From NCBI RefSeq assembly GCF_014648515.1, contig NZ_BMRG01000003.1:35459-67892 (forward strand): a stretch of 32,434 nt of DNA, read 5' to 3'. Position 1 is the first letter of the stretch; each line of letters opens with the position of its first letter. Made by a program: the position numbers and the translations under genes. Shown piece by piece: positions 1 through 7,939 of this stretch. The DNA is from Saccharothrix coeruleofusca. Its GTDB lineage: Bacteria > Actinomycetota > Actinomycetes > Mycobacteriales > Pseudonocardiaceae. The notes beneath the pieces were generated by a model. It was not told the DNA's origin. It worked only from the letters and a program-made list of their open reading frames with translations, and made no database searches.

Positions 1-335
1 AGGGCGACCGAGGGCAGGCCCACCGCGACGACCACCGCGACCGGCAACCGCACGCCGTCCACCGCCACGCCCGCCACCAGCAGCGCGGCCGGGTAGGCCA
101 GGCGCAGCCACCTGCGCTGCCAGGCCGAGGTCCAGGTCACCGCGCCGCCCGTCACGCCGGTCACCGCGGTCGCGGCGCCGAACAGGGTGGTGGACAGCCC
201 CACCCCCTCGCCGGGCAGGTCCAGCAGCAGGCAGGCCAACCCGACCAGGCCGAGCACGGCGCTGATGAACAGCACCGGCACCGCCAACCACGTGATCAGC
301 CGCAACGGGCTCCCGGTCACGCACAGCACCGGCAC
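1..335 (-). CDS. Partial membrane protein, unknown function (cut by left edge)
   Basis: An open minus-strand frame runs from about 335 off the left edge with no stop, and almost every codon ends in G or C, as in the certain genes here. The visible ~111 residues are hydrophobic: a stretch around residues 12-38 rich in Leu/Val/Ala, another Gly/Ala/Thr-rich stretch around 48-65, and a third from about residue 80 to the edge, separated by a short basic segment with Trp and Arg. This suggests an integral membrane protein. Possible starts are GTG at 335, 329 or 320; none has an obvious ribosome site, so the start is uncertain. It is divergent from rpmE. I do not recognise the family. Confidence 0.6.
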   Translation of the reverse strand, partial: MPVLCVTGSPLRLITWLAVPVLFISAVLGLVGLACLLLDLPGEGVGLSTTLFGAATAVTGVTGGAVTWTSAWQRRWLRLAYPAALLVAGVAVDGVRLPVAVVVAVGLPSVA

Positions 336-581
336 AGTGTGGGGTCGAAACGCCGCCGGTGCAGCAGGCGTGCCCCCACGGGGCCGTGCCCGTGCGCCCA
401 GTGGTCGCAGCCGATCGGCGAGTGGTAGTGAGCTCGGCCACGGAACAGGGCGGGCGCCGGGTGCGTTGCAGCAGGTGTCAGCAGATCTGGCAGACTGTCA
501 GGTCGAGTCCGGCTCCGGTTCACCCCCGCGTTCACCTCCGCGGAGGACCCGGCGGCCACCCCAGCAGAACAGGACAAGACG
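336..581. other. Intergenic region upstream of rpmE
   Basis: This holds no convincing gene: frames crossing it have lower third-position GC and run on through rpmE in the wrong frame. It should carry the rpmE promoter. A weak sigma-A-like pair is TTGCAG (466-471) and CAGACT (491-496) with a 19-nt spacer. A ribosome site AGGA lies at 571-574, 7 nt before the TTG start of rpmE. Confidence 0.35.
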
Positions 582-794
582 TTGAAGACTGGCATTCACC
601 CCGAGTACGTGACGACCGAGGTCACCTGCGGCTGCGGCAACACCTTCACCACCCGCAGCACCAAGTCCTCCGGCACGATCCACGTCGAGGTCTGCTCCAA
701 CTGCCACCCGTTCTACACCGGCAAGCAGAAGATCCTCGACACCGGTGGTCGGGTCGCGCGCTTCGAGGCCCGCTACGGCAAGCGCGCCAAGTAG
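582..794 (+). CDS. rpmE: 50S ribosomal protein L31 (zinc-binding type)
   Basis: A 70-residue L31 protein of the large ribosomal subunit, at the central protuberance and the bridge to the small subunit. It is the zinc-binding (C+) form: Cys16 and Cys18 (TCGCGN) pair with Cys38 and Cys41 (CSNC) to form the zinc site. The C-terminal half carries the conserved [20 protein letters not shown] block. The start is TTG at 582, chosen because MKTGIHPEY is the conserved L31 N-terminus and AGGA lies 7 nt upstream. It is followed by a stem-loop and then prfA, the usual actinobacterial order. In actinomycetes zinc-binding L31 is often paired with a zinc-free paralogue repressed by Zur; none is visible here. 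Confidence 0.97.
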   Translation: MKTGIHPEYVTTEVTCGCGNTFTTRSTKSSGTIHVEVCSNCHPFYTGKQKILDTGGRVARFEARYGKRAK

Positions 795-804
795 CTGCTC
801 CGAC

Positions 805-835
805 GGCGTCCACCCAGCGCGGCTGGGTGGGCGCC
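805..835 (+). terminator. Stem-loop terminator after rpmE
   Basis: The arms GGCGTCCACCCAGC (805-818) and GCTGGGTGGGCGCC (822-835) pair over 14 positions with one G-T wobble and a 3-nt loop. The structure starts 10 nt after the rpmE stop and is followed by GTTTGTCG. It probably partly insulates rpmE from prfA. Confidence 0.7.
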
Positions 836-876
836 GTTTGTCGTCTCCAGACCCCTCCTAGCCCCGGAGCACCACC

Positions 877-1938
877 GTGACCGCGCCACTGGACACCCTG
901 CTCGCCGAGCACGCCGAGCTGGAGGCCAAGCTCGCCGACCCGTCGGTCCACGCCGACCAGGCGGGGGCGCGCAAGCTGGGCAAGCGCTACGCCGAGCTGA
1001 CCCCGATCGTGCGCACCGCCCGCGAGCTGGAGCAGGTGCGCGACGACCTGGAGGCGGCCCGCGAGCTGGCCGCCGAGGACCCGGCGTTCGCGGCCGAGGC
1101 CGAGGAGCTGGCCGCGCGCGTGCCCGCGCTGGAGGAGAAGCTCACCGAGCTGCTGCTGCCCCGCGACCCGCACGACTCCGCCGACGTGGTGCTGGAGATC
1201 AAGTCCGGCGAGGGCGGCGAGGAGTCCGCGCTGTTCGCGGGCGACCTGCTGCGGATGTACCTGCGCTACGCCGAGCGGCAGGGCTGGAAGGCCGAGGTGC
1301 TCGACGGCACCGACTCCGACCTGGGCGGGTTCAAGGACGTCACGGTGGCCATCAAGGGCCGAGGCGACTCACCCGACGGGGTGTGGTCGCGGCTGAAGTA
1401 CGAGGGCGGCGTGCACCGCGTGCAGCGGGTGCCGGTGACCGAGTCCCAGGGCCGCATCCACACCTCGGCGGCGGGCGTGCTGGTGTTCCCGGAGACCGAG
1501 GACGTCGAGGTCGAGATCGACGAGAACGACCTGCGGGTGGACGTGTTCCGGTCCTCCGGCAAGGGCGGGCAGAGCGTGAACACCACCGACTCGGCGGTGC
1601 GGATCACCCACCTGCCGACCGGCATCGTGGTCTCCTGCCAGAACGAGCGCTCGCAGCTGCAGAACAAGGCCCGCGCGATGCAGGTGCTCCAGGCCAGGCT
1701 GACCGCGCTGGCCGAGGAGAAGGCCCAGCAGGAGGCCTCCGACGCGCGGCGCACGCAGATCCGGACGGTGGACCGGTCCGAGCGGGTGCGCACCTACAAC
1801 TTCCCCGAGTCGCGCATCTCCGACCACCGGGTCGGCTACAAGGCGCACAACCTGGACCAGGTCCTCGACGGCGACCTCGACGCCGTCCTCGACGCCCTCG
1901 CCGCCGCCGACCGCGCCGCCCGCCTCTCCGCCTCCTGA
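877..1938 (+). CDS. prfA: Peptide chain release factor 1
   Basis: A 353-residue class I release factor that recognises UAA and UAG in the ribosomal A site and triggers peptidyl-tRNA hydrolysis. The N-terminal helical domain covers about residues 1-95. The PxT stop-codon reading motif appears as PVT at 186-188, which marks RF1 rather than RF2 (SPF). The GGQ catalytic tripeptide is at 230-232 within [15 protein letters not shown]; its Gln is the residue methylated by PrmC, encoded further downstream at 4826. The start is GTG at 877 with GGAG about 8 nt upstream. Length is normal for the family. In many actinobacteria prmC follows directly; here two unrelated genes lie between. Confidence 0.97.
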   Translation: MTAPLDTLLAEHAELEAKLADPSVHADQAGARKLGKRYAELTPIVRTARELEQVRDDLEAARELAAEDPAFAAEAEELAARVPALEEKLTELLLPRDPHDSADVVLEIKSGEGGEESALFAGDLLRMYLRYAERQGWKAEVLDGTDSDLGGFKDVTVAIKGRGDSPDGVWSRLKYEGGVHRVQRVPVTESQGRIHTSAAGVLVFPETEDVEVEIDENDLRVDVFRSSGKGGQSVNTTDSAVRITHLPTGIVVSCQNERSQLQNKARAMQVLQARLTALAEEKAQQEASDARRTQIRTVDRSERVRTYNFPESRISDHRVGYKAHNLDQVLDGDLDAVLDALAAADRAARLSAS

Positions 1939-1948
1939 CCCCGCACGC

Positions 1949-1986
1949 CCACCCCGCGGTACCTGAGCGTTCGACTCGCGGGGTGG
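1949..1986 (+). terminator. Stem-loop after prfA
   Basis: A perfect 10-bp inverted repeat, CCACCCCGCG (1949-1958) and CGCGGGGTGG (1977-1986), with an 18-nt loop, begins 10 nt after the prfA stop. It fits a GC-rich actinomycete terminator. There is no clear T-tract, only TGGGGTAG downstream. Confidence 0.5.
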
Positions 1987-2086
1987 TGGGGTAGATCGTC
2001 CGCTTGTGGACGCAGGGTGGACCTCGCACCATGGAGGGGTAGGACTCCCGCTCGCTCGGGCGGGTGACACACGCCGAGGGGGCGCG

Positions 2087-3292
2087 ATGGCGGACATCCT
2101 GGTCAACCCGCAGAGCGCGCCGCTGGACGCCGAGCTGTCCATCGTGGTCACCGGGCTGACCCCCGACCAGGCCGTCACGATCCGCCTGACCACCGGCGAC
2201 TGGGCCGCTGAGGCGGTGTTCGCCGCCGACGAGCGCGGCGTGGTCGACGTGACCCGGCACGCGCCCCTGGAGGGCAGCTACCAGGGCGTCGACCCGATGG
2301 GCCTGTTCTGGTCGGCGGAGCGGACCGGCGACGAACCGGGACCGACCCTGCTGGAGGTCGCGGGCGTGGGCAAGGTCGAGCTGGACCGGCGAACCGTGCC
2401 CAGGGGCGTGCGGAGGACCGAAGTCCGCGACAACGGCCTGGTCGGCGTGCTGTTCGAACCGGACGACGACGACACCCACCCCGGCGTGGTGGTGCTGAGC
2501 GGCTCCGAGGGCGGGTTGCACGAGCTCGACGCCGCGCTGCTGGCCGGGCACGGGTTCGCGGCGCTGGCGCTGGCCTACTTCGGTGCTCCGGGCGTGCCCG
2601 ACGACCTGGTCGACATCCCGCTGGAGTACTTCGGCGCGGGCATCGAGCACCTCAAGGGGCGCGCGGGCGAGGTCGGGGTCATCGGCAGGTCGCGCGGCGG
2701 TGAGCTGGCGCTGCTGGTCGGGGCGACGTTCCCGCAGGTCCGGGCCGTGGTCAGCGTGGTCGGCAGCGGCGTGGTCACCCAGGGCATCGCGCCGGGCCGC
2801 AGGCTGCTGCAGAAGCTGGACGGCGAGGCCGCGTCGTGGACGTGGCAGGGCCGCCCGCTGCCGTACCTGCCCTACTCGCTCCCGGACGAGCTGCGGGCGC
2901 GGGTGGTCAACGGCGACCCGGTGCCGCTGGGGCTGGCGTTCGACCTCACCGACGGCATCCCGGAGGAGACCGAGATCCCGGTGGAGCGGATCAACGGGGG
3001 TGTGTTGCTGCTCTCATCCGGGCGGGACGCGAGCTGGCCCTGCGTGGAGCTGAGCGAGGTCGCCGAGCGCCGGTTGGCCGCGCACGATCACCCGTTCCGG
3101 TACGAGCACGTGGTGTACCCGGAAGCGGGACACCTGATCGCGGGCCCGCCGCACCGGCCGACCACCGACCTGGTGATCCCCGGCCCCGACGTGCCCTTCC
3201 TCGTGGGCGGTGCGCCCGCCGCGACGGCGGCGGCGCGGGCGGACGCGTGGCGACGGGCCATCGAGTTCTTCTCCGAACAGCTGGGGACCTAG
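2087..3292 (+). CDS. Acyl-CoA thioesterase / BAAT-type alpha/beta hydrolase
   Basis: A 401-residue protein of the acyl-CoA thioester hydrolase / bile acid-CoA:amino acid N-acyltransferase type. The N-terminal ~110 residues form the beta-sandwich Bile_Hydr_Trans-like domain ([17 protein letters not shown], then a GLFWSAE block). Residues ~120-400 are the alpha/beta hydrolase domain. The triad can be read: Ser202 in GRSRGG, Asp314 in SSGRDASWP and His349 in [10 protein letters not shown]. It probably hydrolyses fatty acyl-CoA or transfers the acyl group; the true acceptor cannot be told from sequence. ATG at 2087 is chosen over an upstream in-frame ATG because GAGGG lies 6 nt before it and the family N-terminus begins there. 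It lies 10 nt before lpdA but lpdA has its own promoter box. Its position between prfA and prmC is unusual. Confidence 0.85.
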   Translation: MADILVNPQSAPLDAELSIVVTGLTPDQAVTIRLTTGDWAAEAVFAADERGVVDVTRHAPLEGSYQGVDPMGLFWSAERTGDEPGPTLLEVAGVGKVELDRRTVPRGVRRTEVRDNGLVGVLFEPDDDDTHPGVVVLSGSEGGLHELDAALLAGHGFAALALAYFGAPGVPDDLVDIPLEYFGAGIEHLKGRAGEVGVIGRSRGGELALLVGATFPQVRAVVSVVGSGVVTQGIAPGRRLLQKLDGEAASWTWQGRPLPYLPYSLPDELRARVVNGDPVPLGLAFDLTDGIPEETEIPVERINGGVLLLSSGRDASWPCVELSEVAERRLAAHDHPFRYEHVVYPEAGHLIAGPPHRPTTDLVIPGPDVPFLVGGAPAATAAARADAWRRAIEFFSEQLGT

Positions 3293-3302
3293 TGTTGTGC
3301 GC
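3290..3302 (+). promoter_or_regulatory. Candidate -10 box for leaderless lpdA
   Basis: TAGTGT (3290-3295) lies 7 nt before the ATG at 3303, and no ribosome site precedes that ATG. This is the spacing expected if transcription starts on the start codon. No good -35 box is seen. The box overlaps the stop codon of the thioesterase gene. Confidence 0.5.
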
Positions 3303-4688
3303 ATGAGCGCACACTTTGACGTCGTGGTCCTCGGTGCGGGGCCAGGCGGGTACGTCGCCGCGATCCGCGCGGCCCAGCTCGGGCTGAAGACGGCGGTCGT
3401 CGAGGAGCGTTACTGGGGCGGGGTCTGCCTGAACGTGGGCTGCATCCCGTCCAAGGCGCTCCTGCGCAACGCCGAGCTGGCGCACCTGTTCACCCACGAG
3501 CAGAAGACCTTCGGCATCCAGGTCGACGGCACGGTCCGGTTCGACTACAGCGCGGCCTTCCAGCGCAGCCGCAAGGTCGCCGACGGGCGCGTCAAGGGCG
3601 TGCACTTCCTGATGAAGAAGAACGGCATCACGGAGTACAACGGCTTCGGCACGTTCACCGACGCCAACACCATCCAGGTCGGCGACGAGACCATCACCTT
3701 CGACCACGCCATCATCGCCGCGGGCGCCAAGACCCGCCTGCTGCCCGGCACGAAGCTGTCCGACCGCGTGGTGACCTACGAGGAGCAGATCCTCTCGGAG
3801 GAGCTGCCGGAGAGCATCGTCATCGCGGGCGCGGGCGCGATCGGCGTCGAGTTCGGCTACGTGCTGCACAACTACGGCGTCAAGGTGACCATCGTCGAGT
3901 TCCTCGACCGGATGGTGCCGCTGGAGGACGTCGAGGTCTCCACCGAGCTGGCCAAGCGCTACAAGCGGCTGGGCATCGAGGTGCGCACCTCCACGCGCGT
4001 GGAGTCCATCGACGACAGCGGCGAGAAGGTCCGCGTCACCGTCTCCAAGGACGGCGAGCAGGAGGTCCTGGAGGCCGACAAGGTCATGCAGGCCATCGGT
4101 TTCCAGCCGCGGGTGGAGGGCTACGGCCTGGAGAACACCGGCGTGGAGCTGACCGAGCGCGGCGCCATCGCGGTGGACAACCGCGGCCGGACCACCGTGC
4201 CGCACATCTTCGCCATCGGCGACGTGACCGCGAAGCTGATGCTGGCCCACGCGGCGGAGTCGATGGGCATCGTGGCGGCGGAGACCATCGCGGGCGCGGA
4301 GACCATGGAGCTGGACTTCGCGATGATCCCGAGGGCGACCTTCTGCCAGCCGCAGATCGCCAGCTTCGGCTGGACCGAGGAGCAGGCGCGGGAGAAGGGC
4401 TACGACGTCCAGGTGGCGAAGTTCCCGTTCACCGCCAACGGCAAGGCGCACGGCCTGGCCGACCCGAGCGGTTTCGTGAAGCTGATCAGCGACGCCAAGT
4501 ACGGCGAGCTGCTGGGCGCGCACATGATCGGCCCGGACGTCACCGAGCTGCTGCCGGAGCTGACCCTGGCGCAGCAGTGGGACCTCACGGTGCACGAGGT
4601 GGCGCGCAACGTGCACGCCCACCCCACGCTGAGCGAGGCGGTCAAGGAGGCCGTGCACGGCCTGGCCGGTCACATGATCAACTTCTGA
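3303..4688 (+). CDS. lpdA: Dihydrolipoyl dehydrogenase (E3)
   Basis: A 461-residue flavoprotein that reoxidises dihydrolipoyl groups of 2-oxoacid dehydrogenase complexes (and, in mycobacteria, the peroxidase system) with NAD+. In order: FAD-binding GAGPGGY (11-17), redox-active disulphide Cys42 and Cys47 ([12 protein letters not shown]), NAD-binding GAGAIG (176-181), the second FAD motif AIGDVT, and the C-terminal dimer interface with catalytic His440 and Glu445 (HAHPTLSE). All catalytic residues are present and the length is normal. The ATG at 3303 gives the canonical N-terminus; it has no Shine-Dalgarno and is probably leaderless. No E1 or E2 gene is adjacent, so it is a stand-alone E3 serving complexes encoded elsewhere. 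A REP-like repeat begins 8 nt after its stop. Confidence 0.96.
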   Translation: MSAHFDVVVLGAGPGGYVAAIRAAQLGLKTAVVEERYWGGVCLNVGCIPSKALLRNAELAHLFTHEQKTFGIQVDGTVRFDYSAAFQRSRKVADGRVKGVHFLMKKNGITEYNGFGTFTDANTIQVGDETITFDHAIIAAGAKTRLLPGTKLSDRVVTYEEQILSEELPESIVIAGAGAIGVEFGYVLHNYGVKVTIVEFLDRMVPLEDVEVSTELAKRYKRLGIEVRTSTRVESIDDSGEKVRVTVSKDGEQEVLEADKVMQAIGFQPRVEGYGLENTGVELTERGAIAVDNRGRTTVPHIFAIGDVTAKLMLAHAAESMGIVAAETIAGAETMELDFAMIPRATFCQPQIASFGWTEEQAREKGYDVQVAKFPFTANGKAHGLADPSGFVKLISDAKYGELLGAHMIGPDVTELLPELTLAQQWDLTVHEVARNVHAHPTLSEAVKEAVHGLAGHMINF

Positions 4689-4695
4689 CGCACCG

Positions 4696-4805
4696 GCAAG
4701 TACTACCCGTGTGCCCTCGTCGAGCGCGTAACTACTACCCGGCCCGGTGTGCCGCGAGCCGGGTAGTAGTCAGCGGCCCGTTCCGGTGGGCCGGGTAGTA
4801 CTTGC
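4696..4805. repeat. Complete REP/BIME-like nested inverted repeat, copy 1
   Basis: Two half units face each other. The left unit is GCAAGTACTACCCG (4696-4709), a 20-nt spacer, then AACTACTACCCGGC (4730-4743). After 14 nt the right unit runs in mirror: GCCGGGTAGTAGTC (4758-4771), a 20-nt spacer, CGGGTAGTACTTGC (4792-4805). Outer and inner arms are both inverted repeats, so the element can fold as one long nested hairpin. It fills the lpdA-prmC gap. The left spacer ends TCGAGCGCGT and the right one, read in reverse, ends GGGCCGCT, so the two halves are different subtypes. No coding potential. Confidence 0.92.
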
Positions 4806-4812
4806 AGGCGGT

Positions 4813-4825
4813 TAGAGTTCGGGGC
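4813..4825 (+). promoter_or_regulatory. Candidate -10 box for leaderless prmC
   Basis: TAGAGT (4813-4818) is 7 nt before the ATG at 4826 and directly adjoins the right arm of the repeat element ending at 4805. There is no ribosome site. The -35 region would lie inside the repeat (around GGGTAGTACTTGC). Confidence 0.5.
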
Positions 4826-5689
4826 ATGAGCAGACATCCGCTGCGCCCGGCCGTGCTGGAAGCCGAGCGCGTGCTGGCCGCGGCGGGTGTGGACAGCCCG
4901 AGGGTGGACGCCGAGCTGCTGGCCGCCCACGTGCTCGGCGTGCCGAGGTCGCGGCTGCCGCTGGTGGGCCAGGTCGACCCGCCGGTGGTGGAGGCGCTGC
5001 GCGAGCTGGTGCGCAGGCGGGCCGAGCGGGTCCCGCTGCAGCACCTCACCGGCTCGGTGCACCTGGGCGGGGTCGACCTGCTGGTCGGCCCCGGCGTGTT
5101 CGTGCCGCGCCCGGAGACCGAGCTGCTGCTGGAGTGGGCGCTGTCCGCCGTGGACGGCGTGCCGGAGCCGGTGGTGGTCGACCTGTGCACCGGGTCGGGG
5201 GCGCTGGCGCTGGCCCTGGCGCACCGCCGCCGCGACGCCGTGGTGCACGCGGTCGAGCGCGACCCGGTGGCGCTGGGGTGGACGCGCCGCAACGCCGAGG
5301 CCCGCGCGGCGGCGGGCGACCCCCCGATCACCCTGCACGAGGGCGACGTCACCTCATCGGGTGTGCTGTCCGACTTGGACGGGCGAGTGCACCTGGTGGT
5401 GTGCAACCCGCCGTACGTGCCGGACGACACGCCGGTGCAGCCCGAGGTGGCCGAGCACGACCCCCGCCAGGCGGTGTTCGGCGGGCCGGACGGGCTGGAC
5501 GTGATCCGCCACGTGGTCGGCCTGGCGGCGCGCCTGCTGCGGCCAGGCGGCCACGTCGGGATCGAGCACGACGACACCCAGGGCGAGTCCGTCCCGGCCC
5601 TGCTGGCAGCCCACCCGGACCTGGACGACGCCGCCGACCACCGCGACCTCGCGGGCCGCCCCCGCTTCGCCACCGCCCGCAGGCGCTAG
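4826..5689 (+). CDS. prmC: Release factor glutamine N5-methyltransferase
   Basis: A 287-residue SAM-dependent methyltransferase that methylates the Gln of the GGQ motif of release factors (HemK/PrmC). The N-terminal helical release-factor-binding domain is at about 1-75. The catalytic Rossmann domain follows with the SAM loop DLCTGSG (119-125), an acidic ribose-binding site AVERD, and the diagnostic NPPY at 194-197 (VVCNPPYVPDD), which holds the target glutamine amide. PRPETE (95-100) is the family signature before the SAM loop. ATG at 4826 is preferred over an upstream in-frame ATG at 4802 because the latter lies in the repeat and the family N-terminus starts near here. The gene is bracketed by REP-like elements on both sides. 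Its substrate, RF1, is encoded by prfA upstream. Confidence 0.95.
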   Translation: MSRHPLRPAVLEAERVLAAAGVDSPRVDAELLAAHVLGVPRSRLPLVGQVDPPVVEALRELVRRRAERVPLQHLTGSVHLGGVDLLVGPGVFVPRPETELLLEWALSAVDGVPEPVVVDLCTGSGALALALAHRRRDAVVHAVERDPVALGWTRRNAEARAAAGDPPITLHEGDVTSSGVLSDLDGRVHLVVCNPPYVPDDTPVQPEVAEHDPRQAVFGGPDGLDVIRHVVGLAARLLRPGGHVGIEHDDTQGESVPALLAAHPDLDDAADHRDLAGRPRFATARRR

Positions 5690-5696
5690 CTCCGCC

Positions 5697-5744
5697 CACG
5701 GGTAGTGGTCAGCGGCCCTCGTGGGCGTGCCGGGTGGTACTTGC
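5697..5744. repeat. REP-like half unit, copy 2
   Basis: A single half unit in the right-hand orientation: CACGGGTAGTGGTC (5697-5710), a 20-nt spacer, CGGGTGGTACTTGC (5731-5744). The 14-20-14 layout is identical to the other copies, and the spacer core read in reverse is GGGCCGCT. It has GTGGT where the complete copies have GTAGT. It sits between the convergent stops of prmC (5689) and the minus-strand cassette (5757), so it may act as a bidirectional terminator. Confidence 0.85.
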
Positions 5745-5756
5745 AGACGCTGGGGG

Positions 5757-6110
5757 CTAGGCGAACAGGGCCTGCACCTTCTCGGCCAGCTCGACCGCGC
5801 TGGTGGCCGTGGCGAGACCACCGGTGAGCCGCTGGGAGAGCCGGTCCAGCAGGCGCTGGGCGCGCGGCGGGCTGGGCCGCGGCTCGGCCAGTTCGGCGTC
5901 GAGGTCGTCGAGGGTGTCCAGGGCCGACTCGCGGCCGGGCGTGCCCTCCGGGTTCGCCGCCACCTCGGCGCGCAGCGCGGCCAGCAGGGCCCGCGCCTCG
6001 GCGAGGGCGTCGGCGCGCGGACCGGTGACGACGTCGCCGGTGGTGTTGTGGTCGCCGATGACGAAGTTGCCGGTCGCGTCGCCGCCGACCTGGATGCCGT
6101 GGTCGTTCAC
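5757..6110 (-). CDS. Small GDHN-motif protein, unknown function
   Basis: A 117-residue protein with no family I can name. The first ~28 residues are a Gly/Asn-rich motif, IQVGGDATGNFVIGDHNTTG, likely short stacked beta strands. The rest is helical and charged: about 32-55 (Ala/Leu/Glu rich), 60-78 (DTLDDLDAEL), a Pro break (ELAEPRPSPP), then 83-117 ending in VELAEKVQALFA. The start is GTG at 6110, with GAGGGGCGG about 6 nt upstream overlapping the stop of the larger upstream gene, so translation is probably coupled. The N-terminal motif repeats the C-terminal tail of that larger protein. Similar Gly-Asn tags joined to a helical tail occur in actinobacterial conflict-type systems (my recollection of the pattern), but function here is inference. 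Confidence 0.8.
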   Translation of the reverse strand: MNDHGIQVGGDATGNFVIGDHNTTGDVVTGPRADALAEARALLAALRAEVAANPEGTPGRESALDTLDDLDAELAEPRPSPPRAQRLLDRLSQRLTGGLATATSAVELAEKVQALFA

Positions 6111-6121
6111 CGCACCGCCCC

Positions 6122-7783
6122 TCACCCGTTCGGGCGGGCCGTCGCCGAGACGTTCCCGCTCCTGTTGTGGTCGCCGACGAACACGTTGCCGGTGACCGAG
6201 CCCTCGATGTGCACGTTCTTGCTGAACACCTGGTTGGCCTGGGCCATGAACTCGGTGACCGCGATGCCCCGCTCCTCCAGGAACCGGCCGATCGACCGGA
6301 GCAGGCGGGCCTCCATGAGCTTGATGTAGCGCTCCAGGTCGGTGCGCTGGAAGTAGTCCTGCACGTCGTCGGCCGCGCCCATCTCCCGCAGGCTGCGCAG
6401 CGCGCCGTACCGCTCGGCCCGGACCTGGCCGCGCTGCTCGCGGATGGGCAGGATCGGCATCGTCGCGTGCCACAGCCGCCCGAAGAACGTCACCGGCAGG
6501 CGCGCCAGCACCCCCAGCGTCCGCACCACCGGCCACCACGGCGTGCGCGACATGCGGTCGATGGCCCGGTACCCGTCCTTGACCGGCAGCAGCACGCAGG
6601 GCGTCCACTCGACGTAGAGCATCCGCTCGTCCGAGCCCAGGTGCAGGTAGGACGACACCACCAGGTCCAGGTCCCAGGTCTGGACCTGGAAGCACCGGAA
6701 GTACCGCATCCACTCCAGCGGACCCGCCAGCACCCGGTCGGCGACCTCCCTGGGCAGGGTGCGGTTCGGCCTGCCGCGCGGGTCCGGCAGCACGGCCGCG
6801 GCCTCCGGTTCGCCGACGCGCGCCACCAGGTCGTCCGCGGGCACCACCACCCGCTCCACGGCGGTCAGCCCGCTGAGCCGGTTGCTCGGCGAGAGCGCGG
6901 CGGAGCGCCCCAGCGACAGCAGGTCGTGCTGCACCGCGTCGTACAGCTCGGCCAGGGTGAACGGGGTGACGGCCCGCTCCGGGTCCTTCGGGTCCAGGGG
7001 GAAGGCCAGCGACCACGGCTGGTAGCTCAGCCCGGCGCCCACGAACGGGTCGTAGCCGCGGTAGACGGTGGTCACCGGCCCGGCGCCCGCCGAGGCGTCC
7101 CCGCCGTCCCAGGCGGCCAGCTCGGCCTCGTGGGCGCGGTGGCCCAGGCTGCGCACCCGCCGCTCGCCCAGCCACCGGTCGGTGGTGGTGGGGGCCCGGA
7201 ACCGGTCGCGGCGGAAGCTCGTGGTCAGCATCGACCACACCGCCAGCCGGTCCAGCAGGACCACCAGGACGATCAGCGGCGCGATCAGGAACGGAACCAC
7301 CGGGACGGGCTCGGGGTCCTCCTCGTACCGGGAGTCGTACCGGGAACCGCTGTCGAACAGCGATTCACCGGTCGTGTACATGACGATTTGGACGAGCAGG
7401 TATAAGGCGGCCACCACCAAACCCACGAAGAGCGCGGGCGGAGCGCTTTTCGCCTGCGGATTTCGAGGGTCGCTCGGCTTGGCCAGCCGGGCGCCCCACC
7501 GGGGCAACGCCGCGATCACCGCGATCACCGCCCACCACAGGGTCGTCAGCGGCGCGGCGAAGGCGAACAGCAGCACCAGCACGCACAGCACGGCGTCGCG
7601 CGTCCTGCGCCTGGTCCGGGCCGCCACCGCCTCGCGCAGCACCGCGCCGCCGTCCACCCCCGGCGACGGGGCGAATGCCCTGGTCGGCTCGGTCAGGAAT
7701 TCGCGGATGGCGTCGTCGGCGAATTTGCGGTCCAGGTGCGCCGCCGCGCACAGGTACCGGGTCACCCCGTCTTTTTCGGGCAT
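6122..7783 (-). CDS. Three-TM membrane protein with C-terminal GDHN motif, unknown function
   Basis: A 553-residue protein of unrecognised family. Residues 1-62 are soluble and charged. Likely membrane helices are at ~64-92 (a long hydrophobic stretch, possibly a hairpin), ~116-137 and ~160-188, with an acidic Tyr/Asp/Glu-rich segment (145-160) between the last two. A large soluble domain (190-480) follows; it contains a Trp/Arg-rich amphipathic segment at ~412-440. A charged helical part (480-515; YIKLMEARLLRSIGRFLEER) leads to the tail HIEGSVTGNVFVGDHNRSGN at 525-544, nearly the same motif as the N-terminus of the next gene. ATG at 7783 is chosen with GGGGAG 11 nt upstream. Eleven nt separate it from the small downstream gene, so the two form an operon. 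The pair interrupts the prmC-tsaC order on the opposite strand. No catalytic motif was found. Confidence 0.85.
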   Translation of the reverse strand: MPEKDGVTRYLCAAAHLDRKFADDAIREFLTEPTRAFAPSPGVDGGAVLREAVAARTRRRTRDAVLCVLVLLFAFAAPLTTLWWAVIAVIAALPRWGARLAKPSDPRNPQAKSAPPALFVGLVVAALYLLVQIVMYTTGESLFDSGSRYDSRYEEDPEPVPVVPFLIAPLIVLVVLLDRLAVWSMLTTSFRRDRFRAPTTTDRWLGERRVRSLGHRAHEAELAAWDGGDASAGAGPVTTVYRGYDPFVGAGLSYQPWSLAFPLDPKDPERAVTPFTLAELYDAVQHDLLSLGRSAALSPSNRLSGLTAVERVVVPADDLVARVGEPEAAAVLPDPRGRPNRTLPREVADRVLAGPLEWMRYFRCFQVQTWDLDLVVSSYLHLGSDERMLYVEWTPCVLLPVKDGYRAIDRMSRTPWWPVVRTLGVLARLPVTFFGRLWHATMPILPIREQRGQVRAERYGALRSLREMGAADDVQDYFQRTDLERYIKLMEARLLRSIGRFLEERGIAVTEFMAQANQVFSKNVHIEGSVTGNVFVGDHNRSGNVSATARPNG

Positions 7784-7939
7784 TCGGTCATCCACTCCCC
7801 GCGGCCGGGAACGCGATACCCCGCATTCTGGACGGCACGGGCGGGGAGCGGTCCCGAATGTCCTGGGCCGATCGAGTGGACTTCGGGTGAGGCGGAGGCC
7901 GTCGGAGGCCGCCGGACGGGCTGTGCCAGGATTCGCCGG

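Noticed and set aside
359-520. Possible small zinc-ribbon protein upstream of rpmE, with ACPHGAVPV and [10 protein letters not shown]
   Set aside because: The frame has weaker third-position GC than real genes here, has no ribosome site, and runs on through rpmE in the wrong frame without a stop. The Cys pattern is probably chance.
2991-4673. 560-residue open frame antisense to lpdA
   Set aside because: It is a shadow of a certain gene, of skewed composition (His/Leu/Asp/Arg repeats) and with no recognisable domain.
4696-4805. CRISPR array or tRNA at the repeat elements
   Set aside because: Units are inverted and paired, not regularly spaced direct repeats with unique spacers, and no cloverleaf or cas gene is present.
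4703-5338. Long open frames antisense to prmC and across the REP-like repeat
   Set aside because: High GC makes long spurious frames; the sense gene has full family motifs and the antisense proteins are Arg/Gln/His-rich with no domain.
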